DNA of 64,000 bases from the NCBI GenBank assembly GCA_013399895.1, contig VXBA01001190.1:185882-249881 (forward strand), given 5' to 3'. Of the stretch, positions 38,091 through 48,090 are shown in pieces. Under the pieces are notes generated by a model. That model was not told the DNA's origin, did not search any database, and was given only the letters and a program-made list of their open reading frames with translations. Each line of letters begins with the position of its first letter. The first letter of the stretch is position 1. Source of the stretch: Serilophus lunatus. Taxonomy: Eukaryota > Chordata > Aves > Passeriformes > Eurylaimidae. The position numbers were made by a program, and so were the translations under genes.

Positions 38091-40600
38091 GTACTTGCTT
38101 GCCCCTCATTTGTACCAATGAAATCCTATAGTTCAGGCATTAGCTGTCAGTAATGAGAGTTAAAACGTAGCTCATTGCTGGTCAGCTCGGTACCTTCATG
38201 TCCTTCCTGTAAATGATTGCCAAAAGAAAAGGTTAAGAATTGCACAGTAGTAAGGTCATAAGACACGTAAGGACAGCAATACGAGGGGGAGAAAAACAAA
38301 AGCAAAGACAACTGGGAGAGCTGAAATAGTAAAAGTTTGCTTGAGAGAATAACATCAGTGGCAATGACATCAAGAGAAAATAGGAAACAGTTATGGGAAG
38401 AGGAAAATAGATCATTAGAAGAAAAAGGCAGTGGAGCATAGAAAAAAATCCAGTACCGTGTTTAATTAAACCTGTATTACACATCTAGTCAAGACACCTC
38501 TTCAGAGATTAAAAATTAAAAGAAAATAAATTTTGGATATCTGCAATTAAAAGCTGGGGTTTTTTCAGTTAAAATTAAAACAAACAACCAAAAAGACAAA
38601 CGCAAACAATCTCCTGCATTATTTGTTTGCCTTGTAGATTTTGAATTACAGAGGTCTAATAGCTCTAAAATGGAAGAGTACCACCGTATTTTATCACAGG
38701 CTTGAGCTGGGGATGTGATTGCTTAATATAGATAATCTAATATTGTGAACTGCATTAAAGATATCTTGGGATAGGCACTTAAGGAGAAGTTTGTGTAATA
38801 GCATTTGTCTTAGTATTCTGCAATATTAAAGATGAGGCATATTTTGAATTATTATGCTATAATTCTCTCTTGAGATGTAAATCAACTGAAGTTTCAGTTC
38901 AAATAAATCTCCAAAACATCTAACAGCTTCTTTATTCCTCCCATACTCCTCCCAATTCAATTGCATTCTTGATTACCCTCCAAAATCTATTCATTTATGC
39001 TGATTGTTAAATATCCTTTCCCCATTTCCACTAACTACATCATTATTAGCCTTACCGCATCAGGACCATTTATCCCGTCCTTTACTGTGCTCTCATATTA
39101 CCAACCTTCCTCTCCTCTGACCACTGACCTTCACCTTCTCCAATGACTCTGCTGTCTTTTGTAACATTAAAAGCTCATTCCTTGTTCATTTCTACCTGAT
39201 CTAATTTTGACTGGATTTCTCTGGATATCTGGTAGGTGTCAGGTGATGAATAGTGAACCTGAAGATTTCTTGTTAGTAAATTTTTAAAAGTTTGTACGTC
39301 CCTCTAAAGTGTATTTTGTGGTGATAATAGGGCCTGGAAACAATGAGAAAAGTTGAGGGATTTTTTAATTTTTCTATACTATTTTGATAGTATATATTTA
39401 GATATACTGATAGAATTTAGAATAAAATTTTTAAGAGGGGAAATGAGATGAAATTTCAACAGTAAAGACATGAAAGCAGAAGGACTTTATTATTAAGGAC
39501 TTTTTAATTATTTTTTTTAGTTTTCTTTTTCTGTCTCTTCTTATTCCCTATCCTCTCAGTTTTCCCACACATACTTTGTCATAGAAAATCTGAATGAAAT
39601 GATGTATCATTATTTGGTATGTCACAAGATTGGGAATCCGGATCTTATCAGGTTACAAGTATATTGAGCTACTCCCAGAACTGAACAACATAGATTTTCC
39701 TACCATACAGTTACAGCAAAGGCATTTGGTGACATCTCTGTGGGATATGACTCTATAACTCTCTTCCAAATACCTGTCTGAAGTTTTCAGCATTCTTGAA
39801 AATTTAAGTATGGTTTTGTTTAGGAAAAACAATAGAATTGAACAGAGTTTGTTCTATTTTTTTTTTTTATTTTTTTTTGTTCTGCTTCCATTTTTCTGTG
39901 TCTGGACAGAAAACAGAGGAGCAACTGAAATTTTTCTATTCATAGGGCAGTATGGAACCACAACAACCCCCTAAACCAGCAGAATGTGCAACAGGCTGGC
40001 ATGCCCAAGCAGTGTGCTTCTACCCTCCAGCTCTCAGGGATGGAATGGGGGAGCTGGATGGTTCAGGTAAGCCTGGGAAGCAGTTGTGCCCACCCCCATA
40101 ATAAGAATGGAAAAGAAGGAGCTTTTCTTAATCTTTTCACTTGAATGGAGGCTGGCAACAGTTTTGCTTCATATTTTTATATGTCTACCAGTGCAAGAAA
40201 TTCTCTTTGCTCCTCCGTTCTACTTAAATCAAGAAGCCAGGGAAAAGTCACCACTTTTATGAACTGTATTACTCTGAGGGCAAGTTAAAAAAAAAAAAAA
40301 AAGAAAAGATCAAAAGCCAACAGGTGAAAATAATAAAGATTTAAATCCTCTCTTAATATGGTGAATTTTGTGGGCCAAGCTAGTGCAGCACCAAAAGGGC
40401 CAGTCATGGATGCTCACATTTCCTTAGGGTGTGACTAATGCTGTTCTAAAACAACACACATGATCCCAAAGTATTAAAGACTCATAAAAGAACACTCCTC
40501 TAAGTATATGAATATTGTGTGAAGTGTGTGTCTGCTTTATAGGATGTTGTTTCTTAGTCAGACTGCCTCAGTGTGGAATATCCTAGTGCTAATGCACCTC
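38091..40600. other. Anonymous DNA, partly pyrimidine-rich, no gene seen
   Basis: A C/T-rich stretch occupies about 38930-39170 (few G on the plus strand) without repeating units. T-rich low complexity lies at 39857-39878 and poly-A at 40287-40302. No coding evidence. Confidence 0.55.
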
Positions 40601-40620
40601 TCTCTTTTTCTGTTTTGCAG

Positions 40621-40797
40621 TGAAAGTTTACTAACATTAGTGAATTATCCTCTAGTATGTCTAGATCTGTGGGACAATATTTTTATTCAGCTGTTGATTC
40701 CCCCCTCCCCCAGCAATAATGGAAAAGGCTACCTGAGTGCTCCTTATTTAAGTCTATTTGAGGGTTGACACTATATAGCAATGTACTGCACAATAAA
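40621..40797 (+). other. Candidate terminal exon with AATAAA (low confidence)
   Basis: One of the strongest acceptor-like signals in the window, a pyrimidine run from about 40598 ending TTTTGCAG at 40620, precedes 49 codons closed by TGA at 40766-40768. A canonical AATAAA follows at 40792-40797. A second internal acceptor (CCCCCCTCCCCCAG) ends at about 40712. The peptide is hydrophobic (LLTLVNYPLVCLDLWDNIF) and unrecognised. The arrangement fits an alternative last exon or a lncRNA 3' exon, but nothing upstream can be tied to it. Confidence 0.22.
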
Positions 40798-40810
40798 AGA
40801 GTTTATGACG

Positions 40811-42069
40811 GAAACCCATGGTACTTTTCTCTCTCTAGATAAGTGGACGCTGTTTAATTACTATGATATTTCACAAAAACTTGTAATTACCAGTCAGATT
40901 TACTTCTGACCCATGCACTGATGTTTCTTTCAGGTGCACTGAAGCTGTGTCTTTGAATGAAACAGAATCAGCAGTGTGCACATTAAATACAAACAACAGT
41001 CCTTAACGTTTGAACTAAAAGAACACAGGTTGGTGGGAATTTTGTGTATCAAGGAAATTAAAAAAAAAAAAAAAAGGCAAAAAAAACAAAGCCTGGCCTT
41101 GCTGTATAAAATTCCACTTCAAAAAAAGAAAACCCAGAAAGTGAGTAGTTTGTTACAATCAAGCGGAAAGTCAGCAGAGACTCTTGAACTTTTCCTGTTT
41201 TTGTTGTGTCTAATGTCCAGCAATTGGTTGAGACTAATAGTCAGTTTCTCAGGGTTACATTAATACTTCAAAGAATTTGACCAAGCCACAACTGAAAAAT
41301 GGGTTTTCCTTTTGAAAATATTGATGGCAATTTTGATTAGAACCTTTTCGTCTCACAAACAATTTCTGCAGTTAAATAAGCCTTTTATTTTAGACTTGTT
41401 TAATTTATTAAAGTCTCATCTCATATGTTTGCTTAGCAAAACCACTTCTTTGCAAAGGGTTGATAGAAAAGGGAGTCTGAGATGCTTAAGGGCAAGTAAA
41501 GATCTGTAGCATTAAAACCTTTGCATCTACTTAACAACAAACTATTATTTTGAGCTGAACATTTACAAGATGTTTAAAGGAAGACAGGAACTACTAGAGC
41601 TGGAGATTATTCTTACATAATGAATGATTGTGCTTCACTAATAATGAATGATAGATGCTTCACTACTCATGGCATAATGTCTTTTCTGGGGAAGACTGGG
41701 ATTTTAGACCTGTCTCTGGATTTTCTTACTCTAACTCCTTACTGCCTTAATATGTAAATATGAGACTCCAAAACTCATCAAGGCATCTAGTTCTGACTGC
41801 AGGGAAATTTTAGAAACTGAAATAGGGACTATGACAGAAATTATTTTGAAAAAAGCTTGTGAAATTGAGTGCTACAGCACTAAATCATTCTATCTTTTAT
41901 AGTTTGTACTACTTCAAAAGCATGTGGAAAAATAAAGCACCTAATCATCTTAGCAGAGAATTTTCTCTTCCATGCAGTTTTCCAACAAAGCTTGACTCTC
42001 ACTAATAGTTTATTTCCGTACCACGTGATTCCACATGAAACCCACCCACTCAAATGGTGTTGCTCTGTG
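40811..42069. other. Anonymous AT-rich DNA, no gene seen
   Basis: Contains poly-A (41060-41075) inside a 95-codon open frame, which is therefore discounted, and the tandem duplication at 41617-41665. Confidence 0.55.
41617..41665. repeat. Imperfect tandem duplication, 24/25-bp unit twice
   Basis: ATAATGAATGATTG...CTTCACTA (41617-41640) is immediately followed by ATAATGAATGATAGATGCTT plus CACTA (41641-41665). The copies differ by a base or two and one indel. Confidence 0.85.
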
Positions 42070-42133
42070 AGGAAGGAAGGAAGGAAGGAAGGAAGGAAGG
42101 AAGGAAGGAAGGAAGGAAGGAAGGAAGGAAGGA

Positions 42134-42229
<96 letters not shown>

Positions 42230-42260
42230 ANGGAAGGAAGGAAGGAAGGAAGGAAGGAAG
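42070..42260. repeat. Compound (GGAA)n-(GAAA)n-(GGAA)n microsatellite
   Basis: About 15 GGAA units (42071-42133), then about 24 GAAA units to 42230, an undetermined base at 42231, then about 7 GGAA units to 42260. It is a pure purine tract on the plus strand. The Lys/Glu/Arg and Phe/Leu/Ser repeat frames on the two strands are translations of it. The single N shows the true length is unresolved. Confidence 0.97.
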
Positions 42261-45200
42261 ATTTAATCTGGGACTCAATGAATAAACATGGTGTAACCAC
42301 AGGGAAGAAAACAGTGGGTTAATGAAAAGAGGTGACTGTGGTGATGGGAAGTGAGGACTACTTAATTCAGTTGAAATGCTGGCTGAAAATGACAGTTGAA
42401 TTACAATTCAGTTTTACTCTGGTTTGAATATTGGCTGTCCTCCCACAGTCACTGTAAATCTGGTATAATAAACCTCTGTATCAGCATATACTGGCCAATT
42501 TAACAGAATTGTGTTCATATATCCACTCTTGATGTAGGCAATAACAATATGTGACCTGGAAATGCATAGGGCTGATACAGGTGATTTTGCAGCCTCAGAC
42601 GTTCTTTGTAGTCAGTGTGCCCAGAGATCAGGAGCTTCAACCCTCCTTTTAGCAGTGACCTTTGTCCCACCACATGCACTGGGCAGTGGATGAGCTAAGC
42701 ACCCAGCCTAGACATCCCCTGCTGTTGATCTAGAGCCCCTTGGATTTATTAATGTGTTAAGGACATGTGATACACAGGTTCAATGTGGAAAATAAGTATT
42801 CAAGTTCAGTTTTGTTATGCAAATGTTGGTCACAAAATCACTCCTCTGAAAGAACATTTGGATTTTGTCCCTAAAGTATCATGGCAAAACCTTATCATAC
42901 TGAAATAGTATATAGCTGGTTTAATTCTAGGTATTAATTCCATTTTATTTAAGATCTTGTCAAGCTAAATCTTTGAATAAGTTACAGAGAGTAAAGGAGA
43001 AATATAAAATTTAAATATAAACATTCATGTAATAATAGATATGTCAGAGTGATTGGTTTTTTGAAGGCAAGCAGTCTTCCTGACTTTCCTAGACTTTCCC
43101 ACCATTCACTCTATTTAGTTTTCTTTCTCATTCTCATGCTATTACATGCTTTCTGCAATGCTGAGGAAAAAAAACCTAGCTTTTCTGAAGAACAATCCTC
43201 CATACCTTATAAAAAAGGACATAAATGTATTTCCAGTGGCAAATAGCTTTGGAGTATTTAAATAATGTTTGCTCTTTGAATTTAAATACATTCTACTGAT
43301 CTAGCACTCTGCTGAATACCTCTGTCTGAATATGCCTTATTCCCAATATTGTGAACAATCACTTTGCTGTTTCTTACAATTTTGCTTTCACCACATTGCT
43401 CTACTTTGATTTCCTCCTATTTTTCAACCTGACATACACACACATTAATGATTGTTAATGTCCTTTCTAGAAACTGACTCCTAGTTACATTGCTCTTCAG
43501 GTAATAGCTAAGAGTAGGCAGGCATGGGACCAAAAAAATATAATCTTTAATCTTAAGGACTTCCTGTTCAGGAAGGACTAAGTGCAGACCAAATGGCACC
43601 AAGCAAACAATGTGACCTGCACTGACTTTTAATGCGAATAAACAAGACTGATTAAGAATTATTCACTGCTAGATATTCTCAGCAATTCTGAAAGAAAAAT
43701 AGTAGCTCTGCTGTTGCTAAAATTTCAGTTGTTGCCTCTAGCTCTGTTCACTGGGGAATTGGAGTGTTGCATTTCCTTTGTTTGGTTAAAGGAACAGAGT
43801 AATACCGTCCCACTCCCTAACACTTGAACCTCATGCTCTCTCTCTTCAACAATCTCTATGATATTGTATTTTAAGAGGTTTTTTTGTATCTAGGTTTGCA
43901 AAGGAAATAATAAGAAAACAAGTCTTTATCACAGCACGGATTTAATGCCTCATAGACAGTTAGGGATAGAATGGTTAAAAAAGAATTTGATCTCATAATT
44001 TAATTTTGTGGAGCTGAGATTTCTTTCAGTCAATTTCTGAGTAACCTATCAGTTAAAAACTTAATTCACCCAGCATCAGACTAAAACATTCCAGCATCAG
44101 GCTAAAACATTCAAATAGAATTTTGCTATTCATATTGTCTGTTATGAAGGATAAAGAATATATATTTCTTTTCCCTTTTTAGATGAAGCCTTTCCTGAAA
44201 ATGTAACATATAATGGAAAGATGATATAACTATATTTTTATATGGATTATTAAGATCCTCCGCCCACCCCCCCCCTTTTTTTTTAATTACAGGGTTCATC
44301 AGCTCAAAGAATTTCTGAAGTTCCACTGTGCAAGTATTCTAGCACCATTATTGTTCTAGCTATCTAGCCCATATTTCAGGCTACAAAAGAACTAACCAGT
44401 ATGAACCATTTTGGGAGTTGCTTTTCTGCCTGCAGTGTATCTTGTTCAAAAATAAAATGAACTAGTTTTCAATGGAAAAAAAAAGTCACATCAAACCCAC
44501 CTGGGAAACTAAAAAGTAAAGTCCTCAGAGCTAAAGTTTAAAGACATTAAGGCTGCTACAGTATATAGCCAATTTGTAAGCATACTGCAAGTATGGTTTT
44601 GGTAATTCAGGGCTGCACACACACTTCTGAAAGTAGGACTGGATTCACAATTGCTTTGAATTCCTTTGGGTTTTATGGGATTAAGTTGAAACTAGGTGTC
44701 CATAAAAATATTTTCCCAAATCTCACTGCTCTCAACTACTTGTACAGAATGGAGCTCTATATTTTGTAAGAATTTTGGTTTTGAATTTAATTTACATGTC
44801 CTAAACCTGAATGCTCTCAGATAAATACACAGTCTTACATGTACTCTAGTCATACTGGAAATAGATGAAGTTTTAGAACTTAAGTGGAATGTGTGATTTT
44901 ACATTACATGAGTTTTAAATATTCTCAGGCTTACTAGATACTTTCCTATCTGATTAATATCTTGGGAAGTTGGAAAGATGTTAGTAGAGAAAAGGATGAA
45001 AAATGCTTAGCTTAGCTTTCAAAATTAGGCTCCTGCCACTGTTATTTAAGCTTTTTTTTTTTTCCTTCTCCTGTGTGTTTCATGTTATACAAAACTGACT
45101 TCTTACATAAATAGACTCTCCTTGCTCAAGTGTACCCTGGTACACTGAAAGCAGCTTCCTCTCAACTTGGGAAAGCCAAGACTACACTTAGCAGAAAAAA

Positions 45201-46611
45201 ATATAAGGCTGTGCGTTTTCTTGTTTGTTTGTTTTTGTGGGATTTGTTCGTTTGTACTAAAATTTTCTTTCATTCTTATAAATAGCTTGCTACGAACAAG
45301 AGGTTACTGTAATGCCTCTGATTTAGGAGCAGGTATTCATAGGGCAGAATAGATTTGTTCAAACTTAACAAGATGCACGGCAGTTTTAAGACTTTGCCAC
45401 TAACTAAGTGGATAAGTTTTACCTCATGTGACCAGAAGAAATTTCTGCCGTGCAAACCACTGTCCTGATACTTTAGAGAAACAGGAAACAATTTTCGCAG
45501 CTCATTCACGCAACCAATGAAATGTGAAATAGGTTCCATGGTTACGTGAGAATCCTGGATGTTTCCTCTATCTTTAGGTAAGGCAATCTTATTCCCAGGG
45601 CATTAGGGTAAGGAGATAAATAGAGAGGAAAAAGTATTTATTAAGACCAATGTTACTGTCTGAATAATAGAGGGAAAATGAAGGATTGCTCAACTGTTTA
45701 TATTATTATTTACATCCAAGAAATGTTACTAAACAGCTGTACTGACAAATAAACAACAACCAACCAAACAAAACAACCCAAAACAAACTAAAAAAGAATT
45801 GTCTTGTTTCATCCAGATCCTGAACCGGTAATTTGGTGTGAAATCAGTGGACATTGACATAGTACAGAAGATTATAGCAGTTATCACCTTCTGTATAGGA
45901 GAGATCAGAATGCTAGAAATCTTTATGTAAAACCAGAGATTGCTAGTGCTACTACAACATATAAATAAGGTGATAAGGTGGGAAAATACATCTCCTCAAC
46001 AGAATTTCATTGACTTCAATGAGGCAATGCAAAGTGTACAACTGCATAGAACAATCACAGGAGGAATGCTAAAACAATTTAAAAAATTGTTCCCCGCATT
46101 CTTTTCCCTTGGAGCCAGTTTGATTGACACTTAATAGCTGAGCCAGTCCATTTGTTTCTTAAGAGTGAAGTTCCCACAGAAAAAAAAAACCAAACCCACA
46201 ACACAATAGTCTGTGCTGGAGTCTTGTGGGCAAATGCAGCAAGCATGTAGGAGCTCTGATGGGTCTATTGAAAAAGCAGCTGTTTCTGCCTTCACTTCTG
46301 ACCTGGTAGTGCACTCTGGTTGAAGCTGTTTTCAACACCCTTCACTTCTTACTCAGTGCTGCTTGCCATTCAGTGGAACAGAAGCAAAATCTTTACACTG
46401 GCTTTAAACTACTTCAAGAAGCAGATGCAGCAATTACCTTTAAAAGCAATAGCTAGATGGATCCTGAATGGTTGTCTGTTTTTATTACTGCTGTCTGTCC
46501 ATGGAGCACTTTTATTGCTAGCAATCAGTGTTAGATTTTCAACAGCCGTTGATCATTTTTGCATCAGGCTTTTGTGTGTCCATATGGCCATGTGTGGGGA
46601 ATGCAAAAATA
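42261..46611. other. AT-rich single-copy DNA, no gene seen
   Basis: No coding block or transposon recognised. It holds the 21-bp tandem duplication at 44070-44111, a C9-T9 homopolymer pair at 44267-44284, TTTG-rich sequence around 45220-45255 and A/C-rich low complexity at 45745-45798. The plus-strand frame at 46320-46736 (138 codons) runs into the LTR and has no recognisable motif. Confidence 0.55.
44070..44111. repeat. Tandem duplication, 21-bp unit twice
   Basis: CCAGCATCAGACTAAAACAT followed by T (44070-44090) is repeated directly at 44091-44111 with one A-to-G difference. It looks recent. Confidence 0.9.
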
Positions 46612-47700
46612 TATTAGGTTTGCATGGCAAGCAGGGATGTTATAGGAGTGGCTACTGTGAGAAGCTGCTAGAAGCTCCCCCCATGCCTGAAGGAGCTGGT
46701 GCCTGCTGGCTCAAAGACAGACCAACCACAGGCTAAGTCCAAGCCCATCAGTGATGGCGGTAGTGCCTCTGGAGTAATAGATTTAACAAGGGCATAAAAA
46801 CTGTGCAATGACAACTGTAGGTGGAAAAAGGAGTGAGAAAACGTGAGAGAGGTAACTCTACAGATACCAACGCAAGTGAAGAAGGAGAAGGTGCTGCAGG
46901 TGTTGGAGCAGAGGTTCCCCTGCAGCCTGTGGTGAAGACCATGGTGAAACAGGCTGCCCCTCTGCAGGTCACAGAGGTTCACCTTGGAGCAGAGACTCAG
47001 CCTATGGAGCGTGCTGGAGCAGGTGGAAGTCCAAAGAAGGCTGTGACCCTGTGGGAAGCCTGTGATGGAGCAGACTCCTGACAGGACCTGAGAGAGACCT
47101 TCACTGGAGTAGGTTTGCTGGTAGGACTTGCGACCCCTCAGGGTACCCATGCTAGAGCAGTCTGCTCCTGAAGGATTGCACCTTGTAGCAGGGACACACA
47201 CTGGAGGAGTTCATGAACTGCAGCCCATGAGAAGCAGTTGTGTTGAAGTTAGTGGAGAACTGTCTTTCATGGGAGAGACCATACTTTGGACAACAGGAAG
47301 AGTGTCAGGAGTCCTCCCTCTGAGGAGGCAGGAGTGACAGAGAAAACATATGTTGAAATGACCCCAGCCCCCATTCCCTGCCCCTCTGTGCTGCTGAGAG
47401 AAAGGAGATAGAGAAAATCAGGAGTGAAGTTGAGCCCAGGAAGCAGGTATAGAAGGTGTTTCTAGTTCTTGGGTTTATATCCCATTACTGTATCCTGACT
47501 TGATTAGTCATAAATTAAATTAATTACCCCAATCTTAGTCTTTTTTTTTCCCATGACTGGACCTGTTGAGTGCTCTCTCCCTGTCCTTATGTCAATCAAT
47601 GAGCCTTTAATCACATTTTCTCTTCTTTGTCCAGCTGAGGAGGGGAGTGACAGAATGGCTTTGATGGGTACATGGCGTCCAGACAGGTTTACCCAGCACA
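46612..47700 (+). mobile_element. Near full-length songbird ERV LTR (ERVL-like), sense
   Basis: I recognise the order of blocks of an abundant passerine LTR: GGTTTGCATGGCAAGCAGGG (46618-46637), GAGAAGCTGCTAGAAGCTCC (46659-46678), AAGCCCATCAGTGATGGCGG (46741-46760), CCCATTCCCTGCCCCTCTGT (47371-47390), TCTCCCTGTCCTTATGTCAA (47576-47595), and the terminal GGGAGTGACAGAATGGCTTT (47643-47662) to CCCAGCACA (47700). At about 1.1 kb it is long for an LTR and near complete. The 46890-47220 part consists of degenerate repeated modules centred on GGAGCAG. It encodes no protein. The 177-codon minus-strand frame (46668-47201) and the plus-strand frames are by-products of its GC-richer, repeated structure. 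No clear target duplication is seen (flanks ATATT and CGCCC). Confidence 0.82.
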
Positions 47701-47717
47701 CGCCCTTTTGTCTTCCA

Positions 47718-47863
47718 AGGTGGGGAATTCGGTATTAATGTTTGTATTCTGGAATAACTGCTATGCACATTGAAGCCCCACTTCCAAGGAAGTGGCTGGA
47801 TATCACCTGCTGATGAGAAGTAGAGAATGAATGTTTTTTTCTTTCCTTTGCTTCCATGTGCTA

Positions 47864-47961
<98 letters not shown>

Positions 47962-48090
47962 NACTGCCTTTATCTTGACACATGAGATATTTTTCTCCAT
48001 CTTATTTTCTTCCCCTGCCATCCTGCTTGGAAGGGGATTGAAAGAGAGGCTTGATAGACACCTGGTGTCCACTGAGCTCAACTCACCACA
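47718..48090 (+). mobile_element. 3' portion of a second, different ERV LTR, sense
   Basis: After only about 20 bases a second avian LTR begins to be recognisable: GCCCCACTTCCAAGGAAGTG (47775-47794), ACCTGCTGATGAGAAGTAGA (47806-47825), the R/U5 segment ACTGCCTTTATCTTGACACA (47963-47982), and a tail TGATAGACACCTGGTGTCCA (48051-48070) ending ACTCACCACA at 48090. It shares the general 3' module of the preceding LTR but differs in the middle, so it is another family or subfamily. A run of about 96 T replaces the usual short T-rich stretch before the R/U5 segment. The 5' boundary is uncertain and the LTR is probably truncated. Confidence 0.72.
47866..47962. repeat. Poly-T run of about 96 bases ending in N
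   Basis: A pure T homopolymer inside the LTR fragment, with an undetermined base at its right edge. Its length is far beyond the other homopolymers in the window. It is either a true expansion or a consensus artefact of unresolved reads. Confidence 0.9.

Noticed and set aside
42054..42285. Lys/Glu/Arg and Phe/Leu/Ser repeat proteins
   Set aside because: Pure translations of the GGAA/GAAA microsatellite, crossing an N.
46668..47201. 177-codon minus-strand open frame, the longest in the window
   Set aside because: It lies wholly inside the plus-sense LTR, in its GC-richer repeated segment. There is no recognisable domain, and the Ser/Leu/Cys-rich composition fits antisense translation of the repeat modules.
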